DNA of 64,000 bases. Origin: Pogostemon cablin (lineage: Eukaryota > Streptophyta > Magnoliopsida > Lamiales > Lamiaceae). Both the position numbers and the translations under genes were made by a program. Below are positions 32,806 to 44,860 of the stretch, one piece after another (position 1 is the first letter of the stretch; every line of letters starts with the position of its first letter). Below the pieces are notes generated by a model. That model worked only from the letters and a program-made list of their open reading frames with translations, was not told the DNA's origin and searched no databases. Location: NCBI GenBank assembly GCA_023678885.1, contig CM043013.1:12308791-12372790 (forward strand), in the 5' to 3' direction.

Positions 32806-34231
32806 ACTTAAATAAATTAATGTTAATGTCATTTGAATAAAAGATTCAAAGCATGAGAAAGACTTGGAAGGAATATTCAATCATTCATAACTTTTAACCC
32901 AAAAAGAAGAGGATGACTGCATCCTGCAAATTATCTTTTCTGCAAAGGAAAGATAAGGGTACTAACAAGATGACAAACAAAGAATAACTTTTTCTTATAT
33001 AATTACTCAACAAACACATCAATCACATTTTTTTTTTTTTTCAATGCTAAAACTTTTAAACTTCAACTTTCGAAATCTCTTAAATGACCCTATATACATG
33101 GATGATTGATCGAGTCGAATCATCACATTTTATTTTATTTTTTCCATAGAAACTTATGCTAATTGTATATGCATAATTGGAACCGACTCTTTTTAGATTT
33201 GATTTAAATATGAATCCGAAAATAATTAATGTATTAGCAATATGACTATAAAGTATTAACACGTATAAAATAAAGCATTATACGGTGTAGATGTGAATTT
33301 TCTTGAGTAATACATCACCACTTTGCAAATGTTTCAATTTTATAACCATAAAATATCAACATGAGAGGCACTAAGGTACAACCAGAGTGTGGTTCCCACT
33401 CTTTTTAATTAATTCAAATTCAATTATTAATGTTGTTTATTATTTTATTTAAATAACTATTATTTAAATAATTTGTTTTTGTAGAGAACTCGAAGCTTAA
33501 CTGGCACAATTGTGGCAAAATCTATTGATTTGAGATGAGAATTGGTGGTTACGCCAAAACTGGATGGAAGAAGAGCGAAACACGATGATCGATATGTTGA
33601 ATGGAGTCAATGGAGAGGATAGATTGTTCCAGAAAAGACCACTACACTTGATATAATTTGCATGAATATATCAGTATCAGTACAATCGTCAACAAGTACT
33701 CATGAACGCATCTCTCTTACAAAGGGGAACTTAATGTTATAATGAAGAAGTAAAATGTAGACACTTTTTCACAACTTTGTCTAAAGCAACACATAATTGG
33801 TTTAGTCAATTAGGATCTATCACTAGCTATTCATTCTTTTATTGATTTTACCTCATTTTTTCAACAACATTTCCAATGGTTTCTAAAATTCAACGATATT
33901 TTTGTGTTGGAATTTATTTTATCCAAAAGAGATTCAAACATTTTTCCAATGTAATTGTCTTTTGGAATTTCCGTTGGACGATAAAACAAAAATACATTTT
34001 TATATAATAATCGAATTATGATTTCATTAACATTTTCCTTTTGTGGTTTGATTTTATCAATTAGATGGCGACTTACCTTCTCACTATTTGTTTTAAAAAT
34101 AAATATTTAAAATTTCAAGAAATCTCAAAAGTTAATTAATTTTTGTTATTTTAATAATTTTTAAGGACATTTATTGGTCTGATTTAATTCACTATGAATA
34201 ATTTATTTTCACGTGATGATATATTATATTA
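32806..34231. other. No gene; possible single exon remnant at 33486-33615
   Basis: Mostly AT-rich DNA without element ends. At 33485 a TTTTTGTAG could act as a splice acceptor. The following 130 bases have more balanced composition and encode KLDGRRAKHDDRYVEWSQW after one stop. I cannot assign it to a family. Confidence 0.25.
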
Positions 34232-34495
34232 TTGACAAAGTCTCTTGTGAGACGGATTATTTGTGAGACGGTTCGGCCATTACTAAAATATATTTATTGT
34301 ATATATAATGTATGTTTAATGGTTGTTAAAGTATGTTTTTTAAAATATGGTTGATTATGTATTAAAGTGTGATTTTAGCGTGTTATAATATGATTTACTA
34401 TTAACATACTTTAATTACAAATAAATATATTTTATCTATACAATAAGTATACTTTAGTGATGGATCGACCCGTCTCACACGTCTCTAAATTGTTT
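34232..34495. repeat. AGTATGTTTAATG-family repeat, good copy
   Basis: It runs from GACAAAGTCTCTTGTGAGACGG to GATCGACCCGTCTCACACGT with GTATGTTTAATGGTTGTTAAAG inside. The ends are GAGACGG-type inverted repeats. It is probably a MITE of about 264 bp. Confidence 0.6.
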
Positions 34496-34737
34496 ATATA
34501 TTTAGAAATGAGTTTTGGATGAGATCGAATCACGAATTATTTTAGGTGGGACAGATTCTCCTACTACCCATTTAGCAATTAAAAAGCGCGCTAGATTCTC
34601 CTCTTACGTGCATGACTATATCCATTGGTTGTTTTCAACCGTTACTTTACTCAATATCCTTGTTTTCAACATTAATTACTATGTTTATTATTTTTTTAAT
34701 GCCGTTCATTTTTTAAATTGAATTACATTAATAATTT

Positions 34738-35250
34738 TTTGACAAAGTCTTTTGTGTGACGGATATGAGACGTGTCAACCCATCACTAAAATATGCTTAT
34801 TATTATATAGATAAAATATGTTTAATGGTTGTTAAAATATGTTTTCTAAAGTATGTTGTATTATGTATTAAAATATGATTTTAACGTGTCATAATATGAT
34901 TTAGGCAAAGACTTGTGTGAGACCGTCTCATGTAAGCCCATACGAGAGACGGTCAGAAAGTGATATCTCTTATAATGGAAAGTAATACTAAATTAATGAA
35001 AAGTGGTAATGCTATCTCATGAACAATTAATAGTATAAATGAAAAGTAATAATATTTTATAACAAAAGTGATATCGTTTTATAGCGAAAGTGATAACTAT
35101 TTTAAAAATTGTAAAATTGTCTCACATGAGACGATTTCACGCAATACATACTCTATGATTTATTATTAATATATTTTAACTACAAATAAAAATATTTTAT
35201 CTACACAATAAATATACTTTACCTATGAGTGAGAATGTCTCTTACTTTTT
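34738..35250. repeat. AGTATGTTTAATG-family repeat split by a MITE
   Basis: It has the same order as the preceding copy, but at 34904 it is interrupted by a GAGACCGTCTCAC MITE and resumes at 35154. This shows the relative order of insertion. Confidence 0.65.
34904..35153. mobile_element. GAGACCGTCTCAC MITE, copy c (complete)
   Basis: A perfect 9-bp target duplication TATGATTTA flanks it (34895-34903 and 35154-35162). It is 250 bp, in the same orientation as copy a and inverted relative to copy b. Confidence 0.9.
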
Positions 35251-35329
35251 ATCCAAATCTTTTATATTTTAATTCATTAACTATTTAAATATAACGATAT
35301 TATGAGGTAAAAAATGTTATTTAATTTTT

Positions 35330-35504
35330 TAAGGGGGTGACTATTCGCACCCCCAAAATTACTAAATATACCTTATTTATTGAATACACCCCAATAAATT
35401 TTGGAAATATATTAGATATTACTAAGTATACCCCAATTAAGACAATTTTACCATTAAAGACATTCTTGAATAATTTAAGGAATTCACGCCAACATAGAAG
35501 GAAG
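35330..35504. mobile_element. Left end of a TIR element truncated by retroelement L1
   Basis: GGGGGTGACTATTCGCACCC followed by AAATTACTAAATATACC resembles the TIR of the element at 15252-17916. L1 begins at 35505, so the rest should lie beyond the window. Confidence 0.5.
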
Positions 35505-37319
35505 TGCCTGTTCACCTTTTTGCGTGTCTCCAAGTGTAGAGAAACAGTTGCAGATAAGCGTGTGATCAAGTCTATTATCAAACCAAAGAATAATTTTAAA
35601 CTTACTATTTAATCTATTTATGACAACTCTAACCTAAGACAAATTTGGGTTTATAAGTGAATTTAATTAAACCTAAGAAAGCAGAAAATAAGTACTTAAA
35701 ATAATAAAATAACAAATAGAATAAGGATGAAGTGTTCAAGAGAGAAGATAGATAGCACTAAGAAATCCAGCTAAATTGGTCAAATCAACTCACTAGACAA
35801 TCAGTTAGAAGTCCTGCAGATTTTATGAAAGCAATCACTTAATTATGTTAAATCCCTTTGGTAAAGTAAACTTAACACATATATCCGATTCAAACCCTCA
35901 GATGCAGAAGAATAATTCCTACTCCCTTCTAGGTACTTAAGAAATAAACTTCAATTCCCACTTAACAATCTAAGAAACCAAATCCTCTAAAATGGTAATT
36001 AATAGATATATTAAGTATCCAATATTAATTATTCTAATGAATAAAGGTTATATGATTAAATCCCCTTTACCCATAAACAGGTTGACAAATATAATTACTT
36101 TATGGCACAAGCAATAGACATAAATATGTATCAGACAATGACATATCATGAATGAGGACAGACCATATAAGACAAAAATATAAGTCTCAATTCAAAGCAT
36201 TAATAAAGGAATAGGAATACTGCAGAAATCCATAACTTGGTCTAGATCATCAATTCAAACCAATTCAACCTTCAAAACCTAGTACTATCCAAGAAGTACT
36301 AGCCTATGGTGCTACAAGCAACACCTATGGTTAGATATAAAGACAATCACATAGGTCTATTATTCAAAATAAAAAAGAAAGAATAAGAAAAACCTTAGAT
36401 GCGGCGTGATTCTCCGTTCTCTCTTTCGTGATTCTGAATCTTCTCATTCTCCTTCTCAAGTAGGCAACACTGATAAACTCTCCGGGATGGGTGGATGGGA
36501 TGGTGACGGTATTGTGGTAAGGTATGGAATGGAAAAGTGATGAAAAGTTGTGGAGAGTTATGGAGAGTTAGGTTTTGGAATACTCCAAGGGCTCCTTTTA
36601 TAGTTGAGGACTGATAATTCCTGAATTTTGACTCAAAAGTGGGCTTTTTCACGTCAAAAATATAAACGGGCCAAGAAAACGACGAAAAATGATGATTGGG
36701 CCTCGCTGGGCAGTGGCACGAGTCGTACCGGGCAGAAGCTTGCGACATCCTTCGGCAGCTGGGCGGCATGGGCACACGGTTGCTGGCTGGACACATGGCA
36801 CGAGTCATGCCAAATGTGGCACGGGTCGTGCCACCAGTCGGCTGCCTGCGCGACCTCACGGGTTTGCTCATAACTTCTTCATCCGGTCTTCGATTGAGGT
36901 GATTTTTGTGCTCACGCGATTCTCTCTTTCTTGGCTTTTGAACCATATAAAGAACTCCTAAAAATTCATTCATTTGAGTGTGGCACGAGTCGTAAAAATT
37001 TGACATGAGTCATGCTCCATCGGCGGGATTCGGCAGCACTTGGCACTCGTGCCCGCACACCTTGCGGCACGATGGGCACCCTCGGTGGCACGACCGCCCT
37101 TCCTGGCCGACACAAGTCGTGCCGGCTCCTATCCTTCTTGACTTTCGTTATTGCTCTTTTTACCCCTGTTTTCCACCTAAAAACATAAAATAACACCTCA
37201 CAAGCATCTGTAATACAAATATATGCAATTCAAACACAAGATGCTAAAATAAGAATATAAACACCACAAAATGGTGCTAAATCAGACCCTAAAATACGCA
37301 GATTTTCACACTAAATAAA
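35505..37319 (-). repeat. L1 LTR, copy A (3' LTR)
   Basis: It starts TGCCTGTTCACC (+). The right end is close to CACTAAATAAA, next to a polypurine tract. It includes a GC-rich block (36700-37130) with repeated GGCACGAGTCGTGCC-like words. The ORFs at 36395-37006 and on + across this block only reflect it and are not genes. Confidence 0.85.
36705..37125. repeat. GGCACGAGTCGTGCC motif block in L1 LTR copy A
   Basis: About eight variants of the odd palindrome GGCACGAGTCGTGCC (near 36716, 36797, 36818, 36980, 37003, 37077 and 37111), most differing by C-to-T or G-to-A changes at CpG. The equivalent block in copy C is at 56222-56640. Confidence 0.85.
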
Positions 37320-37334
37320 CTTCCCAAATTTAAG
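37320..37334 (-). promoter_or_regulatory. L1 polypurine tract
   Basis: CTTCCCAAATTTAAG on +, that is CTTAAATTTGGGAAG on -, directly beside the 3' LTR. This is the expected site for plus-strand priming. Confidence 0.6.
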
Positions 37335-37336
37335 AT

Positions 37337-38467
37337 GTTGTTTTTCCCTGTAGGCACTAGAATTTTATTGTCTATTAAAGGAAAATGTGTGACAAATTAA
37401 TGCAGTAATTATCAATTAATTATTTATTTATTAAGGAATTTAAATAAATAAATTCTTAAAATAAATTAGTGAATAATTGATAATTAGGATAGATCCAGTC
37501 AAATAAGCCCAAGCCTGCAGAATCAGGTCAAATCAATATTGATCAATCAAATTGTATGAATGGAAAGGCCCAAGCCCACAGAATTAGGTCAAATCAGCCA
37601 TGGGGCTTCCTCACCCTCCACCTATATAAGGAGCCCTCCTCCATTCATTCCAAACACACTAAAATATCTGATGATGCAAAAGCTTCTGAAGAGATCAAGA
37701 TTACGAGTAGTGCTCCCTTGAGATCTTCAAGCATTTTCAAGTCAAGAACTGCCTCCAATTAGAAATCAAGGTGCCAAGCCCCTCCAATCTAGCGTTCTTC
37801 CAGCCATTCGCTTTCGATCAGAGATCAAGGTGCCAAGCCCCTCCGATCCGGCGTTCTTCCAGCCATCCACCTCCGATCAAAGATCAAGGTGCTAAGCTTC
37901 TCCGATCAGGCATTCTTCCAGCCATCCGCCTCCGATCACAGATTAAGGTGCTAAGCCCCTCCGATTCGGCGTTCCAATCATCTACCTCCGATCAGGGATT
38001 AAGGTGTCAAGCCCCTCCGATCTGGCGTTCTTCCAGCCATCCGCCTCCGATCAGGGATTAAGGTGTCAAACCCCTCTGATCCAGCGTTCTGTCAACCAAT
38101 CGCCTCCGATCAGAGATAAAGATGCCAAGCTCCTCGGATCCGACGTTCTTCTAGTCAAGACTTTCTCCGAACAAAGGCTTAACGCCTCCAAATCAACATC
38201 ACAATACTACACATTCGAGTTCGGATAAGCTTCATTTGAATATACGGCTCAACACACATACTGTGAACACAGTCAGCATACACTCCAGTCAAAGAAGTCA
38301 AAGTCAACACACACAAGTCAAGTCAAAGTTAAGTCAAGCCAAATTGGTTCGAGAGAAGAATCAGAGGATTAATTGAGATTGTAACTCGTTTACATTATCT
38401 TTTATATTAAATCTATCTAAAATTATCTTTGTATTTATTTTATAATAAATACAAATTTGAACCAACA
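37337..38467. mobile_element. Probable solo LTR of a copia-type element
   Basis: It begins TGTTG and ends CCAACA, the usual copia-type LTR termini, and interrupts L1 just inside the polypurine tract: the sequence on each side matches the continuous stretch in L2 (58609-58730). No clean 5-bp duplication was seen. It contains a 59-bp tandem array. Confidence 0.6.
37763..38172. repeat. 59-bp minisatellite, seven units
   Basis: Units start at 37763, 37822, 37881, 37940, 37996 (the preceding unit is 3 bases short), 38055 and 38114. Each reads approximately AGATCAAGGTGCCAAGCCCC then TCCGATCC. The period is not a multiple of three, so the ORFs across it (37771-38228) are not protein genes. Confidence 0.95.
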
Positions 38468-40480
38468 AGAAAGATAGCGTGTAAATCTAAGGGAAAACAA
38501 ATGATATGATAACTAGGCCATTCAACATACAATTGTCTTTAACTCCGATCATGCACTCTCATTACATGCAATAATTCATTCATAGCATACAAGTTAAGAC
38601 AATTAGTACCAATTAAAATGCTCCATCAACTTATTCTCACGGGAAGTATATCACTCGCACTCAATTGTAAAAGATGTACACTTACGGGGTATGGTGTTTA
38701 TGCTCAAATTCAATTCAAGTGCATGCGTAATTATAAACTTGCCAAACGTCTCAAACTCTCTACCACTAAAAAGTATGATTCGACAATGGGATCAAAAAGA
38801 ACTTTTATTAGGATGTAATGTTGGCTCATTGGTTAAGGTAGGAAATATATGGATAAGTGTCTCAAAACTCAAATCAATCAAGTCGCGATCCATCATGATC
38901 TTTCATTCTTCTTCATCACTTCAATTAAGCATATCATCCTCCTCAACTCTTCATATTTTTCTCTTCCACGCACAACATATAAATTTTTTCTTTTTTTTTC
39001 TTCTCTTGAGGTACCAGTTTTGGGAACTACCTCACTCATCCTCCATAGGGTATCAGTTTTCGGGCACTACCCTAGGGTATTTAATTCAATGGAGTACTAG
39101 ATTTAAGCACTACTCCATGATTTTCTTTAGATGTATTTCAAGCTCAATCACTCTTCCAACACCAATTTCATTCCTTCCCAAGCTGTTATCAAGCTCCATC
39201 AACTCGCTTTGAAAAGCCATTAATTCTCCTTCATGACAGACAATCAAGGCTCAAAAGAATTCAGATTACTCAAAGTGGTTATTTCTCGTAGGTTGCCAAT
39301 GAATGAGGTTTTAAGGCTCAACGGGGCTAACTACGGATAAACAATCATATGGGCAGAGAATTATTTAGCTAAGTGACTCATAAATTCAAGGATGACCTTA
39401 AATTATCTCCCTTCATCTAACATAACATCTAGTCTCGAGCAAGACAAGAGGCAAGTTCTAAAATACACGCACAAGAACGATATTCACCAGAAAAGGAATA
39501 TCATGTGATTATGTACATGATCTAAAGGCTCAAAATCTCATATGTGTTTTTAACAAGTAACAGAGCATTTTTCATGGTATGCAATATCTCACAAGTACAC
39601 ATTGAACTTCATATCACAATATAACTTAAGTACACTTCCTTCATTAATTTCAAGAGTATATGAATTTCTGGCAGAAATCTAACAAATAAGATCACACAAA
39701 TACACAACCAGAAACTCAAACTATAACACCTCAACTATTCAAGAATCAACATAATTTATCACACAAAAAATTATAATAAGGAAATGAATGCACCTGATTT
39801 TTCTCCTCCACATCTTGCAAGCTCCTTGAGTTATCCAACTCGGTCAGGTGTAGGTCTCATATATAACTCACTTCTTTTTCTACTCTGATATATTTCATAA
39901 TCATTAAAGCTCAAACACATCTCATAACCAATCAGAACTCATCAATAAAATCATAGGAAAAACTAAAAAATTCAACCAAAAATTAAATCACTCCAAATCT
40001 AGGAAAACAAAATAAGACAAATAAGACACTTGGATAGTCGCAAAGAAATTCGAAAGTTCGAAATAAATTTCAAAAATTTAAAAAAATCAACCTCCAAGCA
40101 TCACACACAAGTGAAAGAAAACTTACCTCGGTGCTTCAAGACATTGGAATGCACGTCCACCCACTCAAACTTAGTTCAAACTAAGTGAGAAACTAAATTT
40201 GTAAAAAGTGAATACCATAGACGAAGAAGCACCTAATAAAGTTTCCTACACCAAACAAACACATTAAAGCAATAAAACAGAAGGGTAAGCCCCCAACAAG
40301 CGCTCATGTTTAATGTTGGAGAGTCACGACAGAATGCAGAATTTGTAGACTACTGATTAAGAGAATGATCTTCTTTCATCTTCATCTTCCAATACTTTCT
40401 CCCCCTCTTATCATTCACACTTACTTTCTTACTTTTCTTAGGCACCATATGATCAGTAGAATCTCTTTTGTCAAGCTTTC
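38468..40480 (-). other. L1 non-coding 3' region
   Basis: It has no credible gene; the + strand ORFs at 38618-39212 are shadows. It is alignable by eye with 58623-60400 of L2 (shared ATTCATAGTATACAAGTTAAG-like, GGGAAGTATATCACTCG and CAAGTGCATGCGTAA), so this region is conserved between two families. It contains the triple stem-loop at 39008-39118. Confidence 0.65.
39008..39118 (-). ncRNA. Three tandem stem-loops with covarying stems (L1 copy)
   Basis: Stems: 39008-39013 with 39028-39033 (GAGGTA/TACCTC), 39046-39052 with 39068-39074 (TAGGGTA/TACCCTA), and 39089-39096 with 39111-39118 (ATGGAGTA/TACTCCAT). The loops share CAGTTTT(G/C)GGG or TAGATTTAAG-type sequence and a final CACTAC. Stem bases differ between the three, yet pairing is kept. 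It is listed as an RNA structure in the retroelement transcript (-), not as an independent gene. Function unknown. Confidence 0.6.
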
Positions 40481-40499
40481 TCATCTTATTCCTGTCAAT

Positions 40500-41348
40500 T
40501 TTCTACTCAATTTTAGAATCATTCCTATCAAAATCAAGATCAAACAGGTCAGGATAAAAATGATCACAAAACAAAGAAAGAGAGAAAGGACTTTTAGATC
40601 TGTGGGTATCCGGTGGTAAGTTAGGAGTCTTCAAGTAAGCATCATCTCCTCTTTCTTTTTCTACATCCTTCTTCTCAACCTTAACTACTACATCCTCCGC
40701 CACCTTTAAAGGTGTTGTTTCTCTTGCACTTGTAACTGTGAGGCTTGCAGTAGTCAGCTTAAGCTTTCTTGTTAAATCCTTGCAATTAGATTTCTGTAAG
40801 TATTCAATGTATCCATTAGAAAGCTCATCATACCAATCATCAAAATCAGTAGAAATAAGAGCTAGAAGTTCGTTTTAGTATTTTTCAACAGGATCCTTAG
40901 ATAGGATCAAAGGCAAGCTCTCCTCCACAGCTCCCTCAACTTCTTGATGCTTCTACACTCTTGCATATCAGTAGGCCACTTCATAATTCTCTCAAGTGAA
41001 AAGACGACTTCTTCATCATTGACTTACAACTTTAGTTCCCACATCTTCACATTTATATTCGCTCATGCAGTCGCAAGGAATGGCCTTCCCAAAATTAGAG
41101 GAACTCTGTCATCTTCTTCTTCTTCCATGTCCAGTACAATGAAGTCTACTGGAAATATGAACTTCCCAACTTTGACTAAGACATCTTCAACTACCCCCCT
41201 TGGGTAGGTTAAGGATCTATCAGCAAGCTGTAGTGCTACAGATGTCGGCTTCAGCTCCCCCAAACCAAGCTTCTTGAATACGAAATGTGACATCAGATTA
41301 ATGCTAGTCCCCAAATCACATAAGGCTCTCTTAGCTTGTCCATGTCCA
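40500..41348 (-). pseudogene. L1 retropepsin-like protease and downstream coding region
   Basis: On -, ALCDLGTSINLM followed by KLGLGELKPTSVALQLADRS, then VDFIVLDMEEE and LILGRPFLAT, is the retropepsin (aspartic protease) domain of Athila/Tat-type gypsy elements. It would cleave Gag-Pol. The usual DLGAS motif reads DLGTS. Downstream, between stops, LPLILSKDPVEKY and KVAEDVVVKVEKKD lie in the gag-pol spacer typical of the family. The copia element at 41349 cuts the gene just upstream of the protease. Its other part is at 49501-52838. Several stops lie between 40870 and 41060, so it is dead. Confidence 0.8.
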
Positions 41349-42541
41349 TGTTGGGCAATTGGATCTTGTGGCTCAAACGTGATCGTTAGTAAACAAGCAA
41401 ACAATAAGCGGAAGCGAAAATCAATGTTTACCGTACTTCTGGGTCGATGTAGAGGATGAACAGCAGTGAACCACCTCTCAATCTTCTGCTGTATGTCCCA
41501 AGTCGAATCCTGCTGTTGTGTGGGCAACAATCTGCAGGATTCTCCCAATCTGCTTCTTTCCCTAACTGTCAAAAGAGGCGCAGTTACATAGGTTTCCAGA
41601 AGCTGAGATGACTATATATATTGGGCTACAGCAGGGACCAGGAGGAGAAATTGGGCTGGGCCTCAATTGAATTTAATTAACCAAGCTTAGCCCAAAGCTT
41701 TTAATTAAATCCAATAATAATAATATAGTCCACTAAAATATTATTATTGCACTACCCGTCCAATCCCAAATTATGTTCTGGGCTCCTTCTTATTATAAGT
41801 CCGATAGTCTCCCCATGTTTAAGATATTCAATGTCCATTAATTAATTAAGTTACTGACAACTCAAATTAATTAATATCTCATCCGAGAGTAGTACCACTC
41901 AACCTTTTTATCATGCCGGAAATTAATCCACTTGCAAGATTTACATGATAAACCTTATGAGCTCCTCAAGGGGACATCATCAACCTATGACGGACATGGA
42001 TTCCTTCTACAATCAACAGCACACCATAGATACAGCACTACTTCCCAACTCACCGAGTTTGTTGATTTAATACTTATAAATCTCACCCATTGATGAATCA
42101 AAGAAATACATACTGCCCTACGTGTCGAGGTTATTGTATAGGGATTAAGAGCACGAACTTCCATAATAACAGAGATCAAGTTCTTCTATAAGTCAGTATA
42201 AGTCGAACGATCTCAGGCGGTCCTACTCAATACACACAAGTGCACTAATGTGATTCTATAGCCAAGACAAGCTAATACCAAACCACACTACAACCATACC
42301 GATAGAGAGTCCCCGTCTATCTCAGTTGTGAGCATCTGTTTATACTTTATAAGGAAACCGATAATATGATCTTCCGCGTGTTGTCGCACAACATATTATC
42401 TACAGTATAAAGTAAATGGACTATTGCATCATGCATATAAAATAAATTATAAGATGCAATCATTTGATCAATGATTCTCATTTCGAATATTGTTATAACA
42501 TTGTTCATACTAAAGCTAGACTTTTAGTATACAATCCAACA
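41349..42541 (-). repeat. Copia element 3' LTR
   Basis: 1193 bp, TGTTGGGCAATTGG ... ACAATCCAACA. It differs from the 5' LTR by six substitutions that I could find and no indels. Confidence 0.95.
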
Positions 42542-42553
42542 ATCTCCCACTTA
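42542..42553 (-). promoter_or_regulatory. Copia polypurine tract
   Basis: ATCTCCCACTTA on +, TAAGTGGGAGAT on -, directly next to the 3' LTR. Confidence 0.8.
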
Positions 42554-42689
42554 TACTAAAAGACTATGCTGTCATGTCTTCTGCCATACATCTGATTCCT
42601 ACTTCCACTACACGACCATTAAAAGCTCTCGCCTTAAGGTCCTTGTAAATGGTTTACTATATCATCATCCGATGCAATCTAGGCGACAA

Positions 42690-44860
42690 CAACCTTCGCC
42701 TCATCATACGATTTCTCGTAACAGGTGGTACTCGCGCTCCATGTGTTTAATTGCCTTATGGACTTGTGATTTCTTCAAGTTTGCAACTGCACCCATATCA
42801 TCAATGTAAATTGTGATTACCTTGGGCAAACTTAGAAACACTTCGAAGTCCATCATGAAGTCTCTAGAGTCATATAGATACTTTGGCTGCCTCATAGGCT
42901 CCAATTCATCATCTTTCCATGATGGAGTCCGGAGTCTAAAATATATTTCTATATAACACTCCTCCACATTATGACTCTACTTCCTAAGATTAAACACATA
43001 ACCTTTAAGAAGAATTTACTGCCGTCCAATCTGACTAAAAATCCGAATCTACGTAATCCACAAGAAGCAGTGAATCTGTCCAGTAAGTGTATATATGATA
43101 ACCAGTCCTTCTCAGGCACTTCATATATATCTTACCACAGTTCATCATTCTTGTTCCGGGTTACGTTGATACCCACTGTTCATGCATTCAGCAAAACAAA
43201 TATCCAATCTCGTTCATAGCATTCTTTAGATTAAGCTTCCTTATTTGCCGAAGCATAAGGAACCGCTTTCATCTCCTTTATCTTCATTTATGTCTCAAGA
43301 CACATCCAATAAGATAAATTCACATGCTAAACGAGTATGGATTGTATCATTTATGAAACTTGAGATAAGCATAACATCCTTTCATATGATCCGTATTACC
43401 GTGATCAAAAGGATATATTTTACTTTTCTTAAGTCCTTCATATCTACCGCTTTAATAACCGTACCCATACGCCCGATAATACTCTTTCATTGTCTCCAAT
43501 GAGCAAGATACTATCTACATATAGTCCAAGAAATACCACCACGTTTCCGTCACTCTTTACAATACACAAGACTCATCCGCTCATTGATTCAAATCCATGC
43601 TACTGGATTATCTAATCAAAACAGATACTTCACAATCTTAAAGCTTGCTTTAGTCCATCGCTGGACACTTTTAAGCTTACTATCAAAATGCTATTAGTAC
43701 TTTGCAATGAATTACTCTGGTTGCTTCACATAGATGTTTTCCTCAAGACTTCCAATCAGGAAAGCTGTCTTGACATCTATTTGCTGTCCCTCATAATTTA
43801 ATATGAGCAGCAATAAATAAAAGAATCCGGATCAACATAAGCATAGCTACCAGCGAACATGTTTCCTCATAATCGAACCATTTCTTTCTGAGTACATCTT
43901 TTCGCAACAAGCTTTGCTTCCAAGATTTTCACCTTTCTGTATGATCCTCTTTTATTTCCTTTGACCCTTGCAATGGCTTTTACACCATTTAGTGGTCATA
44001 CAAGTTTCCAGACTTAATATAGAATCCGTAGATTCTATTTCAACATGCATTGCAACTTACTAAGATTCCGCATTTTCATCTTGTAGTGCTACGTCGTATC
44101 CGTGGGACAATACCATGTTCACTAGGGATCAAGTCTCATGACTCTCCCAAAACATATATTTATGGGTTGTCATACAACCCTCCCACTACGACAAGGCACT
44201 ACATGTAATTGTGTATCAGACGTGACACGCGTTGCAGTTTACCTTGTGGTATATCCTCTTGTACACTTGGTACTTATACTTAGTGTTTTCCTCTCACTTC
44301 CTTTAGAACAACTTATACATGGGTTTGTGATTTATTACATAGTCCTTTTCCAAAAATCTAGTTATTGAGTTAACAATTATCCTTCGATCTTTTGGACTAA
44401 ATAAATCACCCTTCATTTTTCTAGGATATCCCATATACAGACAAACGTTTCACGAATTACTGTATCTAGGGCATATCCATAAAATGAATTTAATTATTTC
44501 AAATAATTCATCATCTATCTAATCATAACCATAAGAGCCTAATACCTTCTACCCACCACACCATTCAGCTAGGGAATACCCGGTGTAGTCAACTTGAGAT
44601 TTAATCTCAACTTCTGATCAATAGCTCCTAACTATCCCAAGAGGTATTCGCCATCATGATTGAATCGTAATGACTTAATATATTTTTCATGACGCTTCAC
44701 TGTACCAGCCTTACAATTCTTGAATTAATCAAAGAACTTAGACATGCAGTGCATCATATAAATATATTGGTTTCCAGAATAATTTTCGAATATTCATAAC
44801 CACCTCTCGCCTGGATAATATTAGGTTCGCTTGAATCAGAATGAACTAATTCCAACATAT
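42690..44860 (-). pseudogene. Copia pol remnant: integrase, reverse transcriptase, RNase H
   Basis: Read on -, the order is that of Ty1/copia pol. Integrase: ELVHSD (about 44845), QARGGYEYS, then RFNHDGEYLL where SDRGGEY is expected, and LTTPGIP-stop-LNGV (about 44570). Reverse transcriptase: IDVKTAFL then GSLEENIYVKQPE (about 43740-43790), and VVVFLGLYVDSILLIG (about 43490-43545), in which the catalytic YVDD reads YVDS (43510-43521). RNase H: TIYIDDMGAVANLKKSQVHK then HMEREYHLLREIV (about 42704-42830). Numerous stops and frameshifts separate these islands, and catalytic acidic residues of integrase and RT are changed. It cannot support its own transposition. Confidence 0.85.

Noticed and set aside
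36395..37006. ORF of 203 codons on -
   Set aside because: It lies entirely in the L1 LTR, is not kept in the other LTR copies, and is open because of the palindrome block.
37771..38228. Two overlapping ORFs in a repeat
   Set aside because: They follow a 59-bp minisatellite whose period is not a multiple of three.
38691..39212. ORF of 173 codons on +
   Set aside because: It is antisense to a retroelement 3' region, rich in Ser/Phe/Leu, and crosses the triple stem-loop.
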